Positions 33,056 to 43,564 of a stretch of 64,000 nucleotides of DNA are shown here, one piece after another. The notes under the pieces were generated by a model. It saw only the letters and a list, made by a program, of their open reading frames with translations, ran no database searches and was not told the origin of the DNA. A program made the translations under genes and the position numbers. The DNA is from Topomyia yanbarensis (lineage: Eukaryota; Arthropoda; Insecta; Diptera; Culicidae). The stretch covers positions 21,001 through 85,000 of the forward strand of contig NW_026683331.1 of NCBI RefSeq assembly GCF_030247195.1. The letters run 5' to 3'. Positions within the stretch are counted from its first letter, which is position 1, and each line of letters opens with the position of its first letter.

Positions 33056-33324
33056 TAATACGAACAATCAACCAATTACCCCGAAGATTTGGCACCAGAG
33101 CGGGATCCAGGGCTAATCTAAGAATAGTAGAATCACTCGAACCTGAAGTAGCCCTACACGTGTTGAGTTATATCTGCCTATGGCGAAACGAATTGCTGGC
33201 GAGTAGAATCCGCATTTATATATTTATTATTATTGAATGTCGGATTTGTAATGTTCTGAGAAACTTATAAACCGTCGATATCTTAACCGGAAAGTAGGAT
33301 AAATCGGAAAGTAGGATGGGCGCA

Positions 33325-35740
33325 TTAGTCGCCTTCCAATGCGCACACCTTGGCTAAAGAGTCCGCCTTCTCATTGCCCCCAATAGAGCAATGTGACGGG
33401 ACCCAAACCAAGGTAGTCTGGTAAGATTTTTCAGATAAAGCACTCAGATATTCCCGGATTTTCCCCAGGAAATACGGTGAGTTCTTTCCAGACTTCGCTG
33501 CACTGATGGCCTCAATGGAAATGAGACTGTCCGAAACGATGTAGTAATGGTATGCGGGCAGGGTGTCAATGATCCCGAGAAGATAATTAATGGCAGCTAA
33601 TTCTGCGACGTAAATTGAAGCAGGATTATTGAGTTTGAATGAGGCAGAAAGATTTTCGTTGAATATACAGAAGCCTGTGGACCCGTCGAGAATTGATCCG
33701 TTAGTGTAGAACATTTTGCCGCAATCGACTTGATGGTATTTATTATAGAAAATATTTGGGACCACTTGTGGGCGAATGTGATCCGGGATGCCACGAACCT
33801 CTTTCTTCATGGATGTGTCGAAAAATACAGTTGGATCAGAAGTATCGAAGAGATGAGCACGGTTAACGTTATACAAAGATGAATTGATGTTCTGTGCCAT
33901 GTAATCGAAGTACAAGGACATGAATCGGGTCTGAGAATTAAGTTGGACAAGCCTTTCGCAATTTGCAATCATCAATAAGTTTAAAATATCGCATCGAATG
34001 AGCAATCGATATGAGAGGTCCCAGAATCGATTTTTTAGCGGAAGGACGCCCGCCAGCACTTCGAGACTCATCGTATGGGTCGATTGTATGCAACCCAAGG
34101 CAATGCGCGAACAGCGATACTGGATTCTCTCTAGTTTGATGAAATGTATGTTCGCAACGGAGCGGAAAGCAGAAACATCCGTACTCCATCACTGATAGTA
34201 TCGTTGTTTGGTACAGCCTGATTAGGTTTCCTGCGGATAGGCATCCCATCATGTTCCGGTTATTGTACGGAGAAAGTTGTACCTTTGTTGGCACTTCTGT
34301 TTCAGATACCTAATGTGACATCCCCAGGTTCCTTTAGAGTCGAACCAGACCCCGAGATATTTGAATGTTGAAACCTGAGCAATAGTTTTATCCATTAACT
34401 GAAGCTGTAGTTTCGCTGGTTTACGCTTCTGAGAAAATACGACTAGCTCAGTTTTCTCCGTAGAGAACTCGATACCCAGCTGGAGAGCCCAAGCAGACAA
34501 ATTGTCCAAGGTATCTGCAGTGGTCCGTGCAAGTCGACGGCTTTGGGACCTGTAATAGAGACCACACCGTCATCTGCAAGCTGACTTAGCGTGCAGGAAT
34601 TGACAAGACATTTGTCAATGTCATTCACGTAAAAATTGTATAGGAGAAGGTTTAGACATGAGCCCTGGGGAAGGCGAATGTAGCTAAATCGTGATGTCGA
34701 TAAATCACCATGCGAGAAATGCGTGTGTTTTTCAGATAACAGGTTTAGCAAAAAGTTATTTAAAATTGGTGAAAGACTTATCATAAAGAATGTTGATGAA
34801 AACTGAATCGTAAGCCCTCGTGATATCCAAGAATACTGATATGTCATTTTAATTTCTGTTGAGAGCAACGCAAGGCGATCGTTCGTCCCTTTGCCTTTGC
34901 AAAAGCCAAACTATGTATCTAACAGTAACCCTAATAAACATCTAATGATTCAAGAGCCTAACGAACAGTTCAGGGTATCATCCAAACAATATGTGGAATC
35001 GTTGCACTATATGAGTTAAAGTTCGTGTATAATATTTTTTATTAGGGAAGCCATTTGCTTCGACCTAATTGTCGAGGCGAAACAAGATGATCATTTTCTC
35101 GAATGACTTCCGGATACACGATAGCATTGCAATCGGTCGATACGAGTTGTGGTCGGAGGCTGGTTTTCCTAGTTTTTGGATGGCGATGACACTCACTTGT
35201 CTCCAATCATGTGTCCAATGTTACCCTCAAGAAACTTTCTAAATAAATTCAACAAGCGTCTCTTGGCAGAGTCTGGTAGATTCTTCAACAAGTTGAATAT
35301 AATTCTGTTTGGCCCCGGGGGCTTTATTGTTACATGATAAGTAAGCAAGTGAGAACTCCACCATCGAAAACGGTGTTTCGTTCGCAGTATTGTGAGGCGA
35401 CGTGGCGCGGTAGATTTTCTGTGCCGGGGCGGGATCCGGACAAACCTTCTTGGCGAAATCGAATATCAAACTGTTTGAATATTCCACGCTCTCGTTAGTA
35501 CTGCTTCGGTTTCGAATACGTCGGGCCGTGCCCCAAATGTTTCGATGTTTCTCTTGTTAACCCGCCGACAAAGCGGCGCCAGTAACTGCGTTTCTTGGCT
35601 TTCATTAAACTTTTCATTCGCTTTTCTAATATCGTGTAGAGTCGAAAGCTATTGATCAACCCGTCGTTCAGTAAGGCTTTATACGCGGCAGCCTTCTCCG
35701 CGTACACGTCTGAGTACTCTTTGTCCCACACGGGTTGGGA
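33325..35740 (-). pseudogene. I-clade-like non-LTR ORF2: linker, RT, RNase H (copy 4)
   Basis: Most complete copy of the family. From the 5' side: linker with L-M-K-A-K-K-R-S-Y-W-R-R-F-V-G-G-L-T (about 35600), RT with L-N-N-F-L-L-N-L-L-S-E, L-P-Q-G-S-C-L, N-F-Y-V-N-D-I-D, and the catalytic pair in Q-L-A-D-D-G-V-V-S (about 34550-34585). Thumb K-Y-L-G-V-W-F-D-S-K-G-T-W and then an RNase H domain (33325-33720) follow. RNase H keeps E-L-A-A-I, S-D-S-L and S-L-A-K, but the first acid is Asn (F-Y-T-N-G-S instead of D-G-S). The apurinic-endonuclease domain is deleted: the linker abuts ORF1 near 35735. The first RT Asp segment is frameshifted. Ends at 33325, lacking the tail domain seen at 43.57 kb. 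Confidence 0.85.
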
Positions 35741-36730
35741 GAACGTTTTTGGGTGTTCATGTCGGGTACTCGTTTCGTCTGAGTTTGAATCTCGGTATCG
35801 AGAATCGAGTTGGATAAAAACTTATACTCTTCCTCCGAGGGAAGTACCTGTGTCGAATCGATTTTGGATAGCATTTCTGCGTAAGAGCGTCTGGAGCGAT
35901 CTTTGACGGATCGCTTCAGGTCATCCGCGCGAAGTTTGTACGTTGGGCATTTCAAAAGTGCATACGGATTCTCCCCACAGTAAACACACTTCTTAGCGGA
36001 CCTACTGCAAGTATCTTCTGCATAGCGTTCTCCACATTTACCGCACCGTTGCTTGTTACTACAGTAGGTGGCCGTATGACCTAGCTGCTTGCAATTGGAA
36101 CAATTCATGACCCGTGGTACAAACAGACGCACAGATAGACGAGCTCCTCCTACTTCAACGTAGCTCGTAAGTGCAGATCCGGCGAAGGCTACGCGAAACC
36201 AGTCTGATGGATATTAATTCCCATCTTCGATGTACTTTGAGTGCAAATGCTTGCACTCCAAAATCTTAACTGATTGAAAGTTAGGGTCATTAAAGCGGCC
36301 AACCTCATCATTCATTAGATCATCGACAGTTAGACCCACATCACTTACCACAACGTCAATCTTCACATCACGAGGAGGAATGTAAACGCGATACACCATT
36401 GTAAAGAGGCTATTACTAACGATATCATTGACCGGTTTCAATGCAGTAGCGACTGCGCGCAGTTTATCTGACTGTAACTTTTTAATCTCGGTTACGGCCG
36501 AGTAACGTTTTGTCAGCTCTCGCGCAGCAGTTATGCTGTTTAACCATACCATCCAAGGACCAGCGGATCCATCCTGGTAAACGTTGATTCGGGGGGAGGC
36601 GGTGCTGTGATATATTTGGGGGAAGTGGGGAAGATGAGTTGGAGGTAACAACTTCTGTCTCCGACTCAAATAGGTGTTCCTCTTCCCCAAAAGATTCACC
36701 TTTGGAGGGAGATCCTTCTCCTTGATCCAT
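35735..36730 (-). pseudogene. I-clade-like non-LTR ORF1 with zinc knuckles (copy 4)
   Basis: Gag-like RNA-binding protein of the element. It starts at an ATG at 36728-36730 (M-D-Q-G-E-G-S). A frameshift near 36575 moves into the frame with P-W-M-V-W-L, Y-S-A-V-T-E-I-K-K-L-Q-S-D-K-L, V-Y-I-P-P-R-D-V-K-I-D and S-V-K-I-L-E-C. A stop sits at about 36212. The last part (35.75-36.13 kb) holds three cysteine knuckles: C-S-N-C-K-Q-L-G-H-T-A-T-Y-C, C-G-K-C-G-E-R-Y-A-E-D-T-C, and C-V-Y-C-G-E-N-P-Y-A-L-L-K-C, where the third has lost the usual His. The C-terminal end is fused by deletion to the ORF2 linker. Confidence 0.8.
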
Positions 36731-37600
36731 TTTGTTGCGGGAGCAACACGCTCGACCGCACTGTTTAACTTAAATAAAAATAAAAAAATCAAACGCAAAA
36801 ATAAAAAAAATCGATAAGAAACGTAAAAAACGAAACACTTCACCAGTTGGTTCCTGACGAGCTGGTAGGTGAATTGATCCTTCGTTTGTTTTATGCGTCA
36901 CCCGCGTGACCTTTATCTGGTATAGCTCGTCTAAGCAAAGCCGTCTTTCAGGTAATAAAACTGTTTAACACCGCACTACACTGAACTGCTTGACACAATT
37001 TAACGTTTATAATGTTTATACTCCTGCCCTTGCTGGGATAAACACCTTCACTGATATCGCCTAAATCAAGGTAATGTTACAACAAACATCGCGCGTGTGT
37101 AACGAAGGAGCGCTCGGTTACGAATGCTTGTAACTCTTTTATTCTGTATTATAGGCTTATAGACCATAAGCCTTTACCTCCATAGTTTTTGGATAACTTG
37201 AAAAAAAAAACAAGTTCTTTCAACTGGGCATCCATGAATATATAACGACTAAGAGATCACTGTTTACGATTATAAAACTGAAGACAAAAACGTTCATGGA
37301 TGACTTATAGCAATCGTTGCAATCAATTTAATATTGAATTCCCTAAACCTCAAGGAGTGTATACAATATTCCTTTATTTCTGGGAGTTCTAGGATAACCA
37401 TGAGACGTTCGTAGAGTACCTGTGGCATTCATTGAACTCAATACAACATTGCACTTGGTATCATGAACCTCAAGGAGTATGCAGAGAACAAAAAAATATA
37501 AAATAGGATGGTCAGAATCGGACCATGGTTGGGTATTTCGGACCTTTGGTTGATTTGCTTGGGAATGTCCATACACAATCTAGTAAAAGAAAAACTATCT
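36731..37600. other. Probable 5' untranslated region of copy 4, then unassigned
   Basis: The sequence directly upstream of the ORF1 start (to about 37.1 kb) is likely the 5' region of the retrotransposon by position. No second copy in the window confirms it. Further out nothing is recognised, apart from CCTCAAGGAGT-TA occurring twice near 37352 and 37470. Confidence 0.35.
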
Positions 37601-37629
37601 GAAGCAAATATGAGTGCGGAGTCGGAAAA

Positions 37630-38160
37630 TCGGTTAAGGGAACCCTTCACTAGCGCCGCATAGTAGGAGTAAACTAGACTAACCTTCGGGCAGTCCTTAG
37701 CCTACAAAAGAACTATGCCGAACACATCATTCTTAATTATCATGATATTGAAATCCAAAAAATAAAAGAAATTGCATGTTCACTAGCGCCGCCCAGCGGA
37801 TGAAATCCGAATGAATCTTCTTCCATCCCCAAGAACCTTATTGAGAACAACATCGACCTAAACCATAAAACCTTTGAGATAGAACCAAGGATAGAACATA
37901 ATTTTCCAAATACTACGCTAGGCTATTATGTACTTTAGCGCAGCCTAGTGGACGAATCTAAAAATGATTTATTCATTTACGTGCAGCATTTGATCTACTG
38001 ATGTATATCGTCAAATTGAGTCACTAGCGTTACCCTGCAAGTTAATTCCAAAAATAATCCATAGGTATACGGGTTGATCTTGACCTACTGAAAAACTTTT
38101 CTGAAAAGATCATATCTTTCAATTAACAGAATATTGACATATACCATTATATTATGTGCT
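37630..38160. repeat. Scattered CACTAGCGCCGC repeat array
   Basis: The word (T)CACTAGCGCCGC or a close variant recurs at about 37648, 37781, 37934 (TTTAGCGCAGCCTAGTGG), 38021 and 38168, and once more at 38203 inside repeat Y. Spacing is irregular, 35-150 bases. AGTGG near one unit is partly complementary to CACTAG, so short hairpins form. Confidence 0.55.
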
Positions 38161-38692
38161 GTGTGTGCTCACTAGTGCCGTATAGAGAATTGCAGACTAA
38201 TCGGTCACTAGCGCAACGTTGCGATAATTATATGATCTACGGAAATCGTTTTGTCGAATTCCTTTCAAGCGGCCCAATTAACCGCGCATTAAGAGACACA
38301 ACTCTACATGTTGTTCGGTGTGGGATTTGTTTATTTTCCCGTATAAGTTGGTACCACAATGAATCAAATTGTTCAAAACCTTTTTGATCAACATATTAGG
38401 GTCTGCACTCTGGTTGTCCACCGTTTGACTGCGCCGTATAACAATATCTACATATTTTGATAAATTTTCCGACTGTACCTAATGATTAATCCGCTTAAAG
38501 CAACACTTATTTCTTATTTAAGTGCTTTATTTTGTAAATAAACAAACATCAGCTGTTGAATGACAGCTCGACAAACTACACGCACACATTCAAAAGTGCA
38601 CTCGATTTGCGTTGGAGCGTTCCATTGGCACCGTGCCAGTGCAAAACACTGGCGCGGTGTCAGTGCCATCAATCGAAAACCCTATATGATAG
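38160..38692 (-). repeat. Repeat Y, copy 2 (inverted)
   Basis: Reverse-complement relative of 24533-25110, ending with CCATCAATCGAAAACCC. GCAACGTTGCG at 38212 is an 11-base near-palindrome retained in both copies (25049). Confidence 0.75.
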
Positions 38693-38699
38693 TAGTGGT

Positions 38700-39262
38700 G
38701 AGTGCAATAATAGAAGAGGCTGTGCTGCCAACATTCTTCCCACAAAACATATGGTTTTATATCTACCTATCAACGACCATGCCCACATCGTTGCATTTGG
38801 ATTGATGGAGCATGGAAAGCACTCTTTGTATTTCCTGGGGAAAACATGGCAGTTTTTGAGAACTTTAGCTGAAAAATCAGTTTGAGTTCTTTCGCAGTGC
38901 TCCATTCCGGGTATTGAGAAGGCGAACACTTGGATTAGAATGATAATGAGAAGGTGGACATTTAGGCATTAGAAGATGATATTTATGGAAGATCGCGTAG
39001 CTTCAACGAGTTTTTAAATATTTCTTCTCAGAGGACGCTTGAAAATTGGCAAATTTCGTGGAGCGATGGAAGTTTGTGAATCCCAAAGGTATCAACAATA
39101 CGAAGAAGGCCCGTCTCCGGCGTATTGCGGTCGTGGAGAGCGGTCTCTGTGCTTGTGGTGGCGGTTATCCCGATATTAAACATGTTGTCTGATCGTGCGC
39201 TAAGTATTCTAGAACCAGATCTCCGTTAAACGAATCCCTTTGGCCTCGTTCCAGTCCAGTCC
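38700..39262 (+). pseudogene. I-clade-like ORF2 fragment: RNase H end and C-terminus (copy 6)
   Basis: The plus strand keeps K-H-S-L-Y-F-L-G-K-T then L-R-T-L-A-E-K-S (about 38815-38882) and C-S-I-P-G-I-E-K-A (about 38900). It then keeps the tail with S-G-L-C-A-C-G-G-G-Y-P-D-I-K-H-V-V and S-C (about 39135-39200). These align with RNase H at 33.4 kb and the C-terminal zinc-like region of 16.3 kb and 43.7 kb. Stops and frameshifts throughout. It is flanked by repeat Y on the left and repeat Z on the right. Confidence 0.7.
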
Positions 39263-39690
39263 GAGATGCTATACCAAATTCGTTACTAATACTCTTTGCA
39301 TGGATCAGGCAACTAGCAGTTGGGAAATTGGATTCTGAGATGATTATGACTTTCATTGGTTAAGTTTTCGATAAAAATACACTGAAAAAAAAAACAGTTT
39401 TGGCAAGGAAAAGTTTCTTTATGAATAACTTTTTTTCTGTCCAACTTATTTTTTTGATAGTAGATACGGATCATAATTACCTATCTTGGAAGAAAATTTC
39501 ATCCAAATCAAAGATGTGATTTTTTTGTAAATCGACTTTAAATTTTTAAAATCGATTTTTTTCAGTGTGGGAGTCGATGAAGGATTTTTTAATATTTTTA
39601 TTAAAAAATTTAACTAATTTTATGAAAATCACTCCTACAACATGAAAATCACTCCTACAACCTACAAATCACTCCTACAACAGAACATCG
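39263..39690 (-). repeat. Repeat Z, copy 2 (inverted)
   Basis: Inverted relative of 22656-23085. It differs by a local triplication: the 20-base unit ending AATCACTCCTACAAC occurs three times in tandem at about 39624-39681, where the other copy has one. Confidence 0.75.
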
Positions 39691-39936
39691 TTGACGCCTG
39701 TCATTTCGGGTGTTACCGTGGATCAGTTACGGCATAATTATTTTTTCGCGTGTTGTTCCACGAAAGCGCACTGTCCTTCGTCCTCTGTAAAGTACATTTA
39801 ATCAATGTCAAAAATGTCAAGTGAGCTTTTTCTTATGTAAAAATTAATGCAGAAAACGAGTTTTGTGTTGGTTTTCCGATATATTTTTTTTGAGAAAATA
39901 CGGACATCATCATGAAACATACGCTTGGGGGCACGA

Positions 39937-40466
39937 TTATAGACACTCATAGTAATAGACCAGCGAAGGTACTTTTATCGCGCCAAACGAACTGTCAAAA
40001 TCCGGAGCCAAACGAGCATGACGTCATTCAATGCAAACAAGCAGAACAAGTATTGCGATTTTATTTAAAAAATTATATATTTTGTTATTCACAATAGGCT
40101 TCATTTTTCGTGTTCGTATTAGTATTTCACAATGTTATTTAGAAAGATATTTATTTTGTTCAAAATAACTACACAAAAAGTATTTTACTTATGCTCTTTT
40201 TCATCAAATTTGTGTTTCTGAAGAAATTGGATTTTTTTCTTTCTTTTCTCAATTTCTTGTTGCTCAGTATCAAACATATAACTTCTCTTTTGATTCATAT
40301 ATTGAGCCACTTGAAAAATTATTTTCATAAAAACACATGATCGAATACAGTCGAGCACGTTCGAGCTTGCACATTTTTGGGTGATGCCAGTTTAACATGC
40401 TTGTTTTTCTAGTTGCCAGTTTTGCGGTTTTTACATCCGCGAGTCTATTACTATGAGTGTTTATAG
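39937..40466. mobile_element. TA-flanked MITE, ~530 bp
   Basis: The left end is TATAGACACTCATAGTAATA and the reversed right end is TATAAACACTCATAGTAATA; the arms continue with GAC-GCG-A-GTA similarity for about 10 more bases. The interior is AT-rich. The open frames 39912-40097 and 40270-40470 include the ends and are not genes. 39695-39935 on its left shows nothing recognisable. Confidence 0.75.
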
Positions 40467-40469
40467 GCA

Positions 40470-43335
40470 CGATGGGTCCACAGTTTGGGGCACTATAGGT
40501 TACTACTGATCGTCACACAGCTGATCAACCATGTGAGCCAGAATGAACAACTTCAATTCAACACTCTAACGACGACGAAGACACCTAAGAAGTCCCTCGA
40601 AAGTAGAAAACCAGACGCAGCTGCCGAAACAACATGATTTTTCAACATTTTCATTTGCTGTTTCATGATTTTTCACATCATTTGCCACCATTTTCTTACC
40701 TGAATGACGTCAATTTATTTATTAAATAATCTGCAGTATTAATACTCTTCAAATAAAAGTGGAACCGGTAATTTTCTAGGCGTGTACATTGTTTAATTAA
40801 CCCTCGAATATAGTGAACTATCGTACCCCCAGGTTTTAAAAACACCGAAACAAGTACCTTTGCTTTATTGGATCTAGCTTGAAAAATATTTAGTCAGGCA
40901 TAAGACCATTTTTGCCTAAACTTTGCCAGATGTAGCTTTCCAACGAGTGCTTGTTTGTCAAAATCAGTGCAAAAATACAATCGTACGAGCTCGCCAAAGA
41001 AAACTAACCTACTGGACCCCACACTACTCTACTAATCATGACATACTTCATTGAATGTCTTCATCCCTCCGCAACATTATAATGGCCATGCCGCGATGAC
41101 AAACGGACGCAAAACAAAAAAGCGGTCATCCTGTTGTGCCCAATCGATTGGCCTTGACAACCATGAAAAATATTGGCTCATCGATAGACTAGACAACAGA
41201 CAGCAGCAACATAAAAACATTTAAATCTACCCCACCTCAACGTAATTGCTGACTTGGGTTGCCAAAACCAGCGTCGTCACGTAAACTAGCCCCCGAAACA
41301 TTGAAAAAAATCCAACAACTCGCTACGTGCGGTAAGCAATTCGTCATACCTCTCGCATAACGACATACATTCAAACTTGCCTACCAGCTATCTATGAAAC
41401 GTGCGACGATAAAAATCCGATAAAACTGCGAACCAAAACAAAATTTAAAATTTGATGCAACCACCACCACCCCGCAGGGCAGTCGCGACTCGCCAACGCC
41501 TGATGGATGATGTCCCTGGGTGAGGTTGACCCCGTTTCATTTTGCGTGATTTAGTAGTGATCTCCCGGTGCGGTAGACCTAATGAGCGACCTGGCGACTG
41601 CTGCCTAAAAATTATGCGGATTTGATCTAGTTTGCGGTGGAGTGCAATACGTTCGCCGAACCATGGCTCCCGTGTTGTTGCTGTTACCTCATTGGGGCCA
41701 AACAGCGTGCAGCAGCGGCAAAAGAAGCCGAAGAAGATTGGGCCACTGCTGCAGCAGTGAGGGAAAGAAAAATAAAACATCAGTAAGCGCTCGTGAACCA
41801 CAAAAAGACTGTCATACCCGAACCAAACACCCCCCTCTTCTCACAAAACAAGGGGCTGTAAAGTGTTCCTATTGTCGGAGTGTATAGGTTTTTTTTTCGC
41901 GCATCGCCGTGCCATAATTATGAGATAATCGGTGAGTGAATACTTTGCCACAAGCTAACCAAAGAAGACAAGAGAAATGAAAGGAGGAAAGAGGGAAAAA
42001 CATGCAAGTGTATATCATAACAATAATAACAATAGCTGTGAGGTTAGGCAGAAAAGCAAAAAAAAACAAACTTTTACGAAGCAGGCGGTTTCGCGTGAAA
42101 GGGTTTAAAAGCGCCGGCTACTGTTTTCTACTTACCGAAATTTAATAAAGTAGGAAGAGAATCGCGAAAAATAGGGTAAAACGAGCAGTAACTGGGGGAA
42201 ATTGATAGCTTGAAACAAGAAAGACGAACTGCATAAATTTTGAGCCAGATTGCAAGGCTAAATGGTGTAATGGATGAGATAAGAATATGCTGGCTCTATT
42301 AAACACTATTGAACTCTATTAAAAATATAAAAAAGAACTCGTTGAAGACTTTCTCAGCGAAAATCAAGTCGTAGTTTTTGCATACAAAATTAATTATTTC
42401 TTAGTGTTACGTATTTTTTCTTAAAACTAAATTAATTAAGGTTTAATTTGAGAGGTAAACACTATAAATAGGTTCAGAATTTAAATTATTATTTTAAAAA
42501 TTTTAATTTGTGGGCCAGTATAATAACGACATTAAAGATATATTGTTTCAAGATGATTCTAAATAATATTACGAAAATCTGAAATATCATTCATTTTTTT
42601 CGTGTAATTTTTGTTACATATTTTTTTCCGAGCGATATATGTTATTTGGGGGGAAGAGAAACCTTAGAAGCAGTTTCAATTCAAATTGTGAAATTTTGTG
42701 TGCAAATATTGAACGCATTTTCATTTACCGTGTATACCATATAATTAGGTGAAAAAAGATTATTTTCGGCCTCTCTTTGTATTGTAAGTTTTTCAACATG
42801 CCAAACACCCCAAACTGGGAAAATACTATTGTTATATTAGAAAGTTAGTTACATTGATAAATTAAAAACTCCTCCTATTGTCATCAACCTTGATTTACAG
42901 TTTATTGGTTTTTCCACAATTCAATAGTTTTTAGGTGTGATCACAACTCAAAATTCTATTTATTATTTTCTATGTGTATTCGTAACCGGTTATTCTGAAA
43001 ATTTTTCTGCTTGAGATTAAGTGCTGAATGACTAAGATGATGGAACTGGATAAAGGCGACTTTCGCCGAAGCTCCTTTTTTAACATTACCTTACTCGGTG
43101 AATTTACGAATACTTGGTTGAATAACAAAACAAAAGTCTTACGACCGGAACAGCGTGGTTTCGTCAATTTCATTCTGTTGCCGTTGAGGGACGGCAATGA
43201 TGTTAACCAATTTCGGAAGAGAACTGGTGCAAAACCCCAATGCCTAAAATATGCATTCCGGGGTGCTCACTTTTCACCTAGTTACTGCCATAACCGAATC
43301 ACCTTAGAACTCCAAACACCTTGGTTTTGACGACG
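40470..43335. other. Mostly unique sequence, no gene recognised
   Basis: 41.44-42.0 kb is somewhat GC-richer and may be regulatory or untranslated host sequence, with GCAGCAGCGGC and CCACCACCACCCCG words. Open frames at 41445-41801 (minus) and 43028-43330 (plus, 100 codons) lack recognisable motifs. The rest (42.3-43.0 kb) is AT-rich. Confidence 0.4.
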
Positions 43336-43339
43336 GCGA

Positions 43340-43480
43340 TCTTAAGCGGGCCCACGAGCTACGTGATTTTTTGTGGTTGTGGTCCATCCGGCTGGTTAAA
43401 GTATCTCAACCAAGAATTGATCAACTGGGTTTCTGCTCCCATGTCGAGAGAGGCGACCGGAAACAGAAGTCCTCAAGTAA
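43340..43480 (+). repeat. Fragment related to the 5' region of the Lian/Loa-like element
   Basis: Shares an ordered series of words with 53080-53180: GTGGTCCATCCGG / GTGGTATCCGG, GAATTGATCAACTGGGTTTC / GAATTGACCCACTGGGTTTC, and CCCATGTCG-AGAGGCGACC / CCCATGTCGTAAGAGGCGAC. It therefore looks like a short piece of the same 5' untranslated sequence. Confidence 0.6.
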
Positions 43481-43564
43481 AGGTGTTTCCCCGTGCCGAT
43501 GACTGAATGACTAGCAGAACTAAAATATGCCAATCGCGCATGGAGTGTCATGGGATGTTAGGAT

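Noticed and set aside
41445..41801. 118-residue minus-strand frame
   Set aside because: No motif, low-complexity Cys/Gly patches, and no conservation evidence available.
43028..43330. 100-residue plus-strand frame
   Set aside because: No recognised family and an equally open frame on the opposite strand; left as unassigned sequence.
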